NCBI RefSeq assembly: GCF_023053635.1
Contig: NC_086171.1
Location: forward strand, 13,782,006 to 13,846,005
Direction: 5' to 3'
Length of the DNA: 64,000 nt
From: Elgaria multicarinata webbii
Lineage: Eukaryota; Chordata; Lepidosauria; Squamata; Anguidae
Shown: piece after piece, positions 23,925-33,901 of the stretch
Layout of the letters: every line of letters begins with the position of its first letter
Position numbering within the stretch: position 1 is the stretch's first letter
Notes under the pieces: generated by a model
What the model was told of the DNA's origin: nothing
What the model saw: the letters and a program-made list of their open reading frames with translations, nothing else
Databases searched by the model: none
Program-made: the position numbers and the translations under genes

Positions 23925-25277
23925 ACCTGGGATTCATCACAACATTTAAAGTCACAGGAGCCTTGCCTCTTTTGTGTCTGGTCAAGAGGGCAGGGCTCCT
24001 GCAGCTTTAAATGTTGTGATGAAGAGAGAATTTCACCAGGAGGTGCATGCATACAAATGACACCTGCTGAAATTCCCTTTTCTATGCAACTGTAAAAGAG
24101 GCAGGAGCCTTGTACTCCTTTGCATATGGTCACAAGGTGGGGCTGGTGACTCCGATGTCAGTGGGTCTATGAATCCGTGGTATATGCATAGGATTGTAGG
24201 ATTTTATGTCTAACCTTGCATAGGATTGTAGGATTTATGTACCCACAGATTCATAGCCCCACCGACATTGGAGTCACCAGCCCCCTGCCCCTGTGACCAT
24301 ATGAAAAGGAGCACAGGGCTCCTGTATCTTTAACAGTTGCATAGAAAAGGGAATTTCAGCAGAGGGGAACCTGGTGAAGTTCCCTCTTCATCACACCAGT
24401 TAAAGGTGCAGGAGAAAAATATATTTTTTACTTAATTAACATTAAAGAATGCACAATGGTTGTGCATTCTTTAATGTTAATTAAGTAAAAAATATAAATT
24501 TTTTACAGTTATATTTATAAATATAAATTTCAGCAGATATCATTTGTATATATGGAGAACCTGGTGAAATTTCCTCTTCATCACAACAGTGAAAGCTGCA
24601 GGAGCCTTGCCCTCTTTTAAATGGAGTCACTCTAGTACAGCTCCTGCAGATTTCACTGCTGTGATGAAGAGGGAATTTCACCAGGTGCTGCATGAATACA
24701 AGTGACACCTGCTGAAATTCCCTTTTCTATGCAACTGTAAAAGATACAGGAGCCCTGTACTCCTTTGCATATGGTCACAAGGTGGGGCTGGTGACTCCGA
24801 TGTCAGTGGCTCTATGAATCCGTAGGTATATGCATAGAATTGTAGGATTTTATGTCTAACCTTGCATAGGATTGTAGGATTTATGTACCCATGGATTCAC
24901 TGACATCGGAGTCACCAGCCCCCTGCCCGTGACCATATGAAAAGGAGCACAGGGCTCCTGTATCTTTAACAGTTGCATAGAAAAGAGAATTTCAGCAGTT
25001 GTCATTTGTATATATGGAGAACCTGGTGAAATCCCCTCTTCATCACAACAGTGCAAGCTGCAGAAGCCGTGACCTCTTTTGTATCTGATTACTCTAGTAT
25101 AGCTCTTGCAGCGTGCACTGTTCTGATGAAAAGGGAATTTCACCAGGTGTCATTTGTATATATGGAGAACCTGGTGAAATCTCCTTTTCATCACAACAGT
25201 GAAAGCTGCAGGAACTATACTAAAGTAACCGCATTTAAAAGAGGGAAGGGCTCATTATCCTTTACAAAAAGCCATGA
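23925..25277. repeat. tandemly duplicated composite of two palindromic MITE families
   Basis: Alternating pieces of the TAGGGTGACC hAT MITE and of the GGAGTCACC/GTGAATCC palindrome. The module running from GGTCACAAGGTGGGGCTGGTGACTCC to GTGACCATATGAAAAGGAGC occurs at about 24129-24317 and again at about 24770-24947, giving a tandem spacing near 640 bp. It forms the right flank of the satellite and shows that the whole 14.9-25.3 kb region grew by tandem duplication. Confidence 0.75.
24421..24495. repeat. perfect AT-rich hairpin, 36-bp arms
   Basis: 24421-24456 is exactly complementary to 24460-24495 with a 3-base loop. The sequence is very AT-rich except for GCACAA/TTGTGC at the tip. It interrupts the TAGGGTGACC MITE sequence. 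Confidence 0.9.
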
Positions 25278-26723
25278 AATTCAATGAACAAAAAACCTAC
25301 GGTTTATAAAACAATGTTAAGGCCCTACACTTTTCCACCAAGCACCAAAAAGCGGGGAAATTGGGAGTTAAGGCTCGCCAGCCTTAACGCCACATCCTCC
25401 CTAAGGAGGCAGAAAGTACCAGTGAAATTCTCATTCTGCCAAAGCAGATAAACCATGAGGACAGGATGGAGAATAGGATATGCAGAGGTGACTGTGGGGT
25501 TGTGGAAAACTGATGACGAACAACTTAGAGCCACCTACTTCTTTTTTTGTTTAGAGCAGCCCTTCCCCAACCTGGTGCCCTCCAAAGATGTTGGACTGCG
25601 ACGACGGAGCAGGTAAGAAACCCCACCCCCTCCTGCCTGGCTCTGCTGCCAGGTAAGCCCCAACCCACTTACGTGTTCCATCGTCACTGGGCCTGGACTT
25701 GAACTGAGCACCCTGGTCCATCCAGAACCTCAATTCAAGCCTGGGCCTGGGGACGATGGAGCAGGTAAGCAACCCCCTCCTGCCTTGCCCCTTACCTAGA
25801 CCCACTGCCACTGCTGTGCAAACTGCAGCAACGGCTCCAGGCAAGCCCCCACCCCAGCCCACCCCACTTACCTGCTCCGTTGTCGCTGGGCGCCGGCTTG
25901 AATCGAGTGCCCTGGTCCACCCGGAAGCAAGTCTGCACCTGCAGCCTTGCTTCTGGGTGGACTCAGGGGCTCAATTCAAGCATGGGTCAGGCCATGACGG
26001 AGAAGGCAAGTTGTGGGGTGCGACAGTTTGTGCAGTGGCAGCTCCAGGTAAGGGGCCAGGCAGAAGGGGGGTTGGCTGGAGCTGCTGCACTTAGTGCAGC
26101 GGTGGCAGCAGGTCCAGGTAAGGGGCCAGGTGTGTGTGTGGGGTTCTTACCTGCTCCGTCGTCACCTGGCCCAGGCTTGAATTGAGCCCCTGGGTCCACC
26201 CAGAAGCAAGGCTGCAAGTGTGGCCTTGCTTCTGGGTGCACCAGGGCACTCTGTTCAAGGCCGGGCCCAACGACGACAGAGCAGGTAAGCAGGGTGAGGT
26301 GGGGGGGGGGGGCTTGCCTGGAGGCGCCGCCCTACGTTCCCCATCCTGCTGTCCCAGCATTCCTGACCATGGGACATACTGACTTGCAATGATCAATCGT
26401 TGCAGTCCAACACCTTTGGAGGGCACCAGGTTGGGGAAGGGCTGCTCTAAACAAAAAAAGAAGTAGGTGGCTCTAAGTTGTTCGTCATCAGTTTTCCACA
26501 ACCCCACAGTCACCTCTGCATATCCTATTCTCCATCCTGTCCTCATGGTTTATCTGCTTTGGCAGAATGAGAATTTCACTGGTACTTTCTGCCTCCTTAG
26601 GGAGGATGTGGCGTTAAGGCTGGCGAGCCTTAACTCCCAATTTCCCCGCTTTTTGGTGCTTGGTGGAAAAGTGTAGGGCCTTAACATTGTTTTATAAACC
26701 GTAGGTTTTTTGTTCATTGAATT
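25278..26723. repeat. 1.45-kb inverted repeat with near-identical arms
   Basis: 25278 to about 25603 is the reverse complement of about 26398-26723, identical over roughly the outer 310 bp. Both arms therefore carry the same spurious 69-residue frame. The ~790-bp spacer holds three GC-rich hairpin cassettes of the CAATTGAGC/GCTTGAAT type and several AGGTAAG motifs. The inner part of the arms (CAGCCCTTCCCCAACCTGG) looks like hAT MITE termini. No TSD is visible at 25278/26723. It could be a large foldback transposon or a recent inverted duplication around a MITE. Confidence 0.85.
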
Positions 26724-27018
26724 ATCTCTTGACCCTAAGGGTTTTGTTGTTGTTCTTAATGTATCTTAAAGGGCAGGTAACTAAGTATAAAGAGAAGAGA
26801 TACGTCTTTTTAACATGATAGCAGAAGCTAGAATTGTTTATACAAAGTAGTGAAAAAATCAAACCAGCTATCACAACTCAGAGGTTGGTAGGTTAAGCTA
26901 TGGGACAAGGGCAACCTTGAACAAATTAGCCTGACTTGAACTAGCCAAGCAAAGTATATTTGCATTAAGTTTAAATAATATTGGAAGTGGTTTTAAAAAA
27001 TTCAGACATGACAAACAA
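26724..27018. other. no feature recognised
   Basis: AT-rich sequence between the inverted repeat and the next MITE; nothing further supported. Confidence 0.4.
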
Positions 27019-27384
27019 GAGCATCATCAGACGGCGGAAAACTTCATTTCCCTACTGTCACTTTGCATCCTGCTTCTGTCCTACAATAAGGATGAAGAGC
27101 TTCCTCTTTCTTCAAATGGGGGAGAAAGAGGAAGCAAGCAACGACCATGTGGCCCATTCAGTGGACGTTTTTATTGCGCTGCTTCTCCTGCACACAGCAG
27201 GAAATGGCGGCAAGTTCTGTTACAGAAAAAAAAATTGGATTTTCCCGGTCTTTTTTTGTGACAGAAAAACAAGCAGAAGGAGCTGGAGGTGCACGGGAGA
27301 CAGATGGCATTGTGAAAAGGACCTATGAAAACCTGTGAGTGGCCAGTAACGAGCGTGCTATAAAACACTCATCTGATGACGCTC
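27019..27384. mobile_element. MITE, GAGCRTCATCAGA termini, TSD CAA
   Basis: The left end GAGCATCATCAGACGG pairs with the right end CTCATCTGATGACGCTC. CAA flanks both sides, a 3-bp TSD. The interior is non-coding, with recognisable complement to the 35458-35799 copy (GCAGGAAATGGCGGCAAG against CTTGCTGCCATTTCCTGC). The 3-bp TSD suggests PIF/Harbinger affinity. Confidence 0.7.
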
Positions 27385-27449
27385 CAAATTGCTATGCTTG
27401 GTAATCCGTTTCTTGTGTTATAAGGAGACTCCCTAGATAAAATAGAGTC

Positions 27450-27712
27450 AATGTTTTATATTAACTATTGATAACATTTTTAGTCCTTCAGTTTTGTTTT
27501 TAAATGTGTTACAGTGCTTTCAGATCTTCACGTTGTTGCTGATATTTATGTTCTTTGTATTCTGTTTTAAACCTTTAAAATAGAATCAATCCTTTAATGG
27601 TTTTGATATTATGTTTCATCATGTTGTATTTTATGGTTTTAATTTTTTTGTGAATCACCCAGACTGCTTTGGCTATTGGGCGGCATAGAAATGTGATGAA
27701 TAAATCTGTCAT
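27450..27712 (+). mobile_element. L2-type LINE 3' end
   Basis: Ends with GTGAATCACCCAGACTGC, TTGGCTATTGGGCGGCATAG and GATGAATAAA, the worn form of the 3' terminus at 5590-5648. The 5' limit is approximate. Confidence 0.7.
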
Positions 27713-28117
27713 ATTTTAATGATTGAAAGGGTCAAATCAAAATGTTTTTTTAAAAAAGATTTCTTCATGGGGATATATAAATTGTCTTACTTTGTTGTCT
27801 TTCTCTTCCCCGTTACATATTTTGTGTTTTCTTCTATACAGTAATTTGACAATGTTGTGGTGATGTAACGGTTGTACTAGCATACCTATTTTCTCTGTCT
27901 TGTTTTAAATTTCATAACGATAAATTACAAGTGAAGCAAAAACAACACAAATATTGGTCTGCTGATCTGACAGACCAAAGTAACTTGCTCATCTAACATT
28001 GTGGCTCAGTGCTACCTAACTTTTAACTGCGCATACAAGTGCTTATAAAGGAGCGCAAAGTTGTCTGTTTTGTATTCTTTGCAGAAGAGAGCATGGAACA
28101 GCATATATGGATGACTA

Positions 28118-28252
28118 GGGCCAGATCTACACCAAGCAGGATACGACACTCTGAAAACAGTTTGAAAACAGTATGTGGAGTGTGTCCTGGGCCTCAACAG
28201 CTGTCACTACTGTTATAAACTATTTTAAAGCAGTAGTGTAGTTCCTGCCTAG
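28118..28252. mobile_element. MITE, AGATCTACACCAAGCAGGAT family
   Basis: Begins GGGCCAGATCTACACCAAGC, with internal AACAGCTGTCACTACTG, and ends in GTAGTGTAGTTCCTGCC. Other copies include 33091-33273, 39481-39607, 42006-42228 and 48967-49066; the 42006 copy defines ends and a 3-bp TSD. Confidence 0.65.
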
Positions 28253-28298
28253 GATGATTCTCTGTCACTCCTGTTTTCCATCCCAGGTGAGCTTCAAG

Positions 28299-28886
28299 TA
28301 GGGTGACCATATGAAAAGGAGGACAGGGCTCCTGTATCTTTAACAGTTGTATTGGAAAGGGAATTTCAGCAGGTGTCATATGTATATATGGGGAACCTGG
28401 TGAAATTTCCTCTTCATCACAACAGTTAAAGCTGCAGGTGCCCTGCTCTCTTTTAAATCTGGTCACTCTAGTATAGCTCCTGCAGCTTTAACTGTGGTGA
28501 TGAAGAGGGAATTTCACTAGGTTCTCCAAACAGAAGAGCCAGTGTGGTGTAGTGGCTAAAGTGTTGGACTGGGAGTCGGGAGATCCGGGTTCTAGTCCCC
28601 ACTCGGCCATGGAAACCCACTGGGTGACTTTGGGCCAGTCACAGACTCTCAGCCCAACCTACCTCACAGGGTTGTTGTTGTGAGGATAAAATGGAGAGGA
28701 GGAGGAGGATTATGTACACCGCCTTGGGTTCCTTGGAGGAAAAAAGGTGGGATATAAATGTAATAATAAATAAAACAAAAAATATAAATAAATAAATATA
28801 TGCAAATCACACCTGCTGAATTTCCCTTTTCTATGCCTCTGTTAAAGATACAGGAGCCCTGTCCTCCTTTTCATATCGTCACCCTA
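28299..28886. mobile_element. palindromic hAT MITE, TAGGGTGACC termini, with SINE insertion
   Basis: TAGGGTGACCATATGAAAAG at the left is mirrored by CTTTTCATATCGTCACCCTA at the right. CTTCAAG (28292-28298 and 28887-28893) flanks it. Removing the SINE at 28535-28797 leaves a nearly complete palindrome of about 325 bp. This is the reference copy for the MITE pieces at 14938-15423 and 23925-25277. Confidence 0.8.
28535..28797 (+). mobile_element. tRNA-derived SINE with L2-like AATA tail
   Basis: The tRNA-like head is GTGTGGTGTAGTGGCTAAAG (A box) and GGTTCTAGTCCC (B box). The body carries GGGTGACTTTGGGCCAGTCA and CCTACCTCACAGGGTTG and ends GGTGGGATATAAATG with an AATA tail. This SINE type is widespread in squamates. 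It is nested in the hAT MITE; a second copy on the minus strand is at 56106-56340. Confidence 0.85.
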
Positions 28887-29314
28887 CTTCAAGGAATCAG
28901 AACCTTGAGGTGGCTGCTTAAATGCTTACTGGATGATTCCTGTGGACACATTGAAGTGATTCTCTGTAGATTTCCAAGCAGCTATAGCTGGGCTTAACCA
29001 TGTGACCAGGGGCTATTGATTGCCCCCTCCCTGCATGGCTACTGGTGCCATATGGTAAACTTTTAAGTGGGCACCATGTGACTCCTGTTGTCTGAGTCTG
29101 CCTCCTGTAAAGTTCCATTCAACAAGAACTGTATGCCTTTGTTGCTGCAGAGTACTGCTGGCATCCAAGCTCCACTTTGCAATGTAAGGCTGAGTGGTCA
29201 CGATCAGGTCACACTTGCCCCGCTTTGTGTTTCTGTTTCCTATCACATGTTTACATTTGTCAGGGGCTTTGCAATCTTCACTCCTCCTCATTAAGTCTGT
29301 GAGCTAAAATATTG

Positions 29315-29710
29315 TGATTTCCAGTGCTTTTTATTAAAATGCAAGGTAAAAATATCACAATTGAAAAGAACTTTTAATGACAAAAATACAAAGACGATCA
29401 AATATACCAACAATACTTCACAGAACAAAATGCAAACCAAAGGCAATTACACTTTCAAATGTGCCGTGTTTAGCTACAGCTTGAATGTTGCTGAGGTCTG
29501 TAACATGCTGTTGTAAATGTAGGTGTTATTAACAATTACGAATTGTTTTGTAATGATTTTCACAACCTCCTGGGCAGCAGCTCCTCCCCAAAATGCTGCC
29601 ATTGTACGTGGTTCAGCAGCTCCATAGCAGCAAAATTCATGGACGTAATCATCCTTCACTGTTACAGGTAATCCATATTCCTGAAGAAAACTATCGATGC
29701 ACGATTTCAT
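29315..29710 (-). pseudogene. NAE1: NAE1 retropseudogene, C-terminal fragment
   Basis: The minus-strand frame 29474-29710 encodes 78 residues closely matching the C-terminus of NEDD8-activating enzyme E1 regulatory subunit (APP-BP1): the motifs [38 protein letters not shown] and NNTYIYN are as I recall them in vertebrate NAE1, ending QTSATFKL and a stop. A 3' UTR-like sequence follows, with AATAAA complementary to 29329-29334. No splice acceptor AG precedes the homologous part, homology stops abruptly at its 5' side and no other NAE1 exon is nearby, so a 5'-truncated retrocopy is the best reading. Several residues normally conserved are altered (for example Arg to Cys before YGAAEP, Leu to Trp before GGAAA). 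No poly(A) tail is visible, implying age. A genuine terminal exon is less likely but not excluded. Confidence 0.8.
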
Positions 29711-30324
29711 GTTACAGATGGTGAACTAAGGCTGGGAGAGAATGGTTTACCACTGTGGCATAGAAGTGTCCACCCTGCTCATTGGAGCAATGCTTTTGGG
29801 TCACGTGATAGGCCACATACGCAGGCATCAGCTTTTTCAACTGGGCATCATCATCTGGAGAGCTGAACTGACCTTGGACTCCTTATGCCCATGTGGATGT
29901 CAACAGTGGGTGACTGGGAAAAAACATTTCTTGTGAAAGAAAAATCATTGCACACCTGGGCAGGATAAACACTACACCTTTAAAATGGTTTATAACATCG
30001 ATCTGGCCTGGTTGATCTGGCCAGGCGCTATACCCAAATGCTGATAGCAGAAGAAAATGAATTAAGGGGTTGGATCCAGTTTTATGCTGAATCAACTGCA
30101 CTGGTAGAAGTGGACTTCTCCACCTGCTGCTTCTTACTGCAGCTCCTCCATTCTCCTAAAAATGCTACACAGAGACCCTGCTGAACGGGCTGAGCTGTGG
30201 TATGGAAGTGCAGGTAGGAGGATCCCCAAAAATCAGTCAGTGGGACCTTCTGTGAGTGGACCCTTGCTCTCATGGAAGGTCCTTTCCTCTTGTGGAAGGC
30301 AGATCTTGGATCCAACCCTAAGAG

Positions 30325-30475
30325 TGTAATCATGTGCATGACTGTCCCATTGACTTACTCCCAGGTAAGTGTGTATCGGATCCCAGGCTGGGAGTAAGCC
30401 TGATGACTTATCTGGGAGTCAGCCCCGGTAACCTCAGTGGAATTTTCTTCTGAGCAGACGTGTATAAGATTGCAC
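30325..30475. repeat. ordinary interspersed repeat with ACTTACTCCCAGGTAAGTGT
   Basis: CATTGACTTACTCCCAGG and TCTGAGCAGACGTGTATAAG are hallmarks of a short palindromic repeat common in this genome (compare 35822-35920). It contains GGTAAGTGT by chance of family sequence. No gene. Confidence 0.5.
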
Positions 30476-31245
30476 GGCAAACCATGAACATGCTGTCTCA
30501 TCTAAGACAAATCATGCTCTACTGGTGGGTGTTCTTTTACTCGGTTATGTTGCTGGAGTTCTGCGCTCCCAGTGCCCAGGACGTGAGGAAGTGTTGTCAT
30601 TTTCTCTGTGTGGTCTCATTTGATGATAATATCAGGAGTGCCTGGCCACATTCCATGCATAATTAATTGCCCCTTTGGTTTTAGATTGCAGGGAGGCCGG
30701 TCTGGCTCCGCACATTGTGTTTGTTCCCATCTTTAGATTGTGTTCCACCCTGCCAGCTGGTAAGTGAATGAAACCTTTCACAAGGAGCCTAATGGGCATG
30801 AATGGCTGAATCATTGTCCTTGTACGCTCTCTAGTTAATCTAGTGACAAACAAGGTTCAGGCTGCTGCAGCTGACATACTCTTTAGTGATTCTGTTTTTT
30901 CAGGGCAAACAGGGGCTGCCGGGAAGAGATTTTAGCATGATGGTGGTGGTGGTGGTGGTGGCGGCGGCAATGATGAAGGTGATTTCTTTTTTCCATCCTT
31001 GCATTGGGCTTTCAGATGTCAAATATTATTTGTGTGCCAGTGATCCCACTGAAGCACTGTGTCAATGCGCTTCACTGAGAATTTCCCAGAAATTAAAATG
31101 AATTTGATCTTTGCAGTCATTGGTTAGGAATGGACCCAGTCTGTGTCTATAGGACACTGTGTGCATATGAGGGGTGGGGTGGGGGAGTGAGTACCAGATT
31201 AAAGATGCAATTTGATATTCAATATCCAACACCTTATATTGGTTT

Positions 31246-31395
31246 AGTTTAAGAACATAAGAACATAAGAAGTGTCCTGATGCTGGATCAGACCAAGGGT
31301 CCATCTAGTCCAGCACTCTGTTCACACAGTGGCCAACAAGCCATCGGCCAGGGATGAACAAGCAGGACATGGTGCAACAGCACCCTCCCACCCAT
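31246..31395 (-). mobile_element. CR1 LINE 3' end, minus strand
   Basis: AAGAACATAAGAACATAAGA is the complement of a CR1 octamer-type tail, followed by GATCAGACCAAGGGTCCATC and CTAGTCCAGCACTCTGTTC, the CR1 3' UTR. The same 3' end is at 37591-37660. A TCA/TCG trinucleotide microsatellite (31401-31437) adjoins it. Confidence 0.75.
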
Positions 31396-31407
31396 GTATC
31401 GTCGTCG

Positions 31408-31438
<31 letters not shown>

Positions 31439-32017
31439 GCTCCACAACAGAATCTAGAGCAGTGAAAAATAAAAGATAAAAAGTTAAAAGAATAAAATGC
31501 CATTCTTTTTAAACTATTATTGTTAAAAACAGAATACCAGTAAAAACTGTGCCTGGTCAGTGAAGGAAGGCTTCCTAAAATGAAGATGTTTTCAGGAGGT
31601 GCTGAAAACAACACAATGTTGGACCTGCCTGACTTTCAGAGGCTGGAAGTTCCATAGAAAGGTGGTCACCAAACTGATGGCTCTTCTCTGGATGGGCTCC
31701 AAGCCCTTGTCTATATGTGGCGCAGCTGTGTTGATGCTCCTTCTGAACGTCTACATGGGAAGGAGCAGAGTTGAGGGCTTTCTAGGCGCTACCCCCACCC
31801 ACCCGAGCACTCATGAGGCCGGTCCTGGGGCGCCTGGGAGCATCCGTGCCCCTTCTTCTATGGTTAGTGGGGGGTTTAAGGGGAAAATAGGGCTCATGTG
31901 TTGTTTTGGTTTTTTAGCTGTAAATGTGAAGGATTGCATTTACAGCTAATTGGGGGGGAAGAAGGGGGGAGGAATGGGGTGCTCCTTCCCTGGTGGGATT
32001 TCCACCCCCCTTTAAAA

Positions 32018-32654
32018 TAGGGGTGTGCACGGACCCCCTGCTCCGCCCTGCGGGCCGATCCGAAAATTTTGGATCAGCCCGCTCCGCGCCACTCCGCTCC
32101 TCTTCGCCGCGGAGCTCCGGCTCCGAATTGGAGCTCCGCAGTGGAGGGGAGTGGCGCCAGGTAAGGCCGGGAGAGGAGGGCGGGGGGGGGTTACCGGTCC
32201 CTGCCCGGCGATGGCGGCAGAGCCTGGTAAGGGACCAAGGGGGAGGGGGGCCTTACCTGCCTCCGTCCGCGGTCCGTCGGCTTCTTCAATTGAGCCCGCG
32301 GTTCAACCAGGAAGTCTGGGCCTCAAGTGTGGCCTAGACTTCCTGGTTGAACCGTGGGCTCAATTGAAGAAGCTGATGGACCGCGGATAGACGCAGGTAA
32401 GGGAGAGGAGGGGGGGTTTACCGGGCCCTGCCGCTGTCGCCGCATGGGCGACAGCGACAGCGGCAGGGCCTGGTAAACCCCACTTACCTTACCGGTGGAG
32501 CTCCAGATCGAGGCGAAGGATCTGCCTTCACCTCGATCCTCTTCGCCACGCTCCACCGGCCCCCCAATCCTCTTCGCCTCCACCTTAAGGGCAGGCGAAG
32601 CCCCCCGCTCCACTTCTAATTCGCCGGTCCGATTAGAAGTGGAGCACATCCCTA
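32018..32654. mobile_element. GC-rich hAT MITE, TAGGGGTGTGCAC termini
   Basis: Starts TAGGGGTGTGCACGG and ends GAGCACATCCCTA, flanked by CTTTAAAA (32010-32017) and CTTTAAAT (32655-32662), an 8-bp TSD with one mismatch. The interior is a chain of hairpins: 32283-32325 pairs with 32337-32377 (TTCAATTGAGCCCGCGGTTC against its complement), and a GC palindrome is centred near 32445. AGGTAAG motifs recur. A sister element of almost the same length lies at 47929-48562. Confidence 0.85.
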
Positions 32655-33090
32655 CTTTAAATATTAGCAGTTTTTTTCTAAACAAGGCTCCACAGAGGTG
32701 CAGAGCCTTGCTCCAATCTAAAAAAATCAGGGTAAGTACCTGACTTCTTTAGTGTAGAGCTTCAGGGCTTTGCCCCTGGACTGATTCGGAGGGGCAGCTG
32801 TGTCATGTAGATCACCTGCCACCACTCCGAAGCAACCCAGGGACAAAGTGTCCATGTGGACAAGCCCCAATCGAGCCATAGGTCCACAAGGAACCACCGC
32901 ATGGGCCTATGTATAGAACTGGATAGCACATGGACTCTGTATGATCTCAGGGCAGGTGACTGGTTCATCTGTTCAGGGATGCAGCTCAGCTGTTTTGACT
33001 CTGCACTCAACTGCAGAACAGTGTTGTTGAGGAAAGATCTCCCAATGACCAAAAGAACAGTACTAGAAAGAATGAAATAGGATTAAATGA

Positions 33091-33655
33091 AGGCCTATTC
33101 CACACCAAGCAGGAAATTGCACAGTGAAAGCAGGATGAAAGCGGTATATAAAAGGCAGGAGCCACAGTACCACTTTATAGCGGTATTGGAAGTGTACTGA
33201 AAACTGTTGGGGCCCATTGACACGTACCATATACCGCTTTCAGAGTGCTATATCCCGCTTGGTGTAGATTAGGCTGAAGTCTCTCCCTCTCTCTTTATGA
33301 AATCTTAGCCTTAGCCTTATGTGGGGAGGGGGAGGGATCATAACACAGTCACAGTTGTTGCATGCAGATTCCATCTCCAGCATCTCCACTTGAAAATGGA
33401 TCTCAGGGTCAAAATGGACATAAATTGCATTTTTATGGTTTAAATATTTGATGGTTGGTTATTTAACCAACCGTGGGTTATTGTGTTGTGTGGCAGGAGT
33501 TTTTTAACCAATGGTTGGGTTATTTGGCTAAAATAACCCATGCGAAAAACCAATGCCATGCAGAGTTGGCTATTTGAACCACTGCTGGTTATCATATTGT
33601 GTGGCGGGCACCGTTGCTTATTTTGTCGGCCACTGTTGGTTATTTCATCAGCCAC
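33091..33655. repeat. MITE plus adjoining repeat; paralogue of 10796-11935
   Basis: 33091-33273 is a CTACACCAAGCAGGAT-type MITE (CACACCAAGCAGGAAATTGC at the left, GCTTGGTGTAGATTAGGC at the right). It continues into the GGTTATT-rich repeat that ends with TCATCAGCCAC. This copy preserves the empty site (33350-33356) for the MITE at 11006-11631. Confidence 0.75.
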
Positions 33656-33901
33656 AGATGTAGCCACAGGGCTCCCAATCTAGATCAAGATGCTCAGGTG
33701 TATGTATGTGTGTGGGGGGAGATAAAGGATTAACCCCGCCCCATCCTTCATGCTAGGGACACAAAATGGACTGGGCTCCCTGTGCCTACTCTAGAGTAAA
33801 ACTGAAAAAAAGTTTGTTTTAGCAGAGCTATGAAAGTTCCCTACTTAGAGGCCTTGGAGAAAGGCTGCAAGCCAGAATACTTGTCTAAATGGAGCAATGG
33901 C

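Noticed and set aside
15371-24133. Two giant minus-strand open frames (1642 and 1269 codons) of 56-residue repeats
   Set aside because: They are the 168-bp satellite read through. The period is a multiple of three, so one stop-free frame in a single monomer stays open throughout. A 56-codon stretch free of stops in at least one of six frames is quite likely by chance. No promoter, splice or start context; half the unit is LINE 3' UTR.
25325-26676. Identical 69-residue frames on opposite strands
   Set aside because: Produced by the arms of the inverted repeat; no coding signals.
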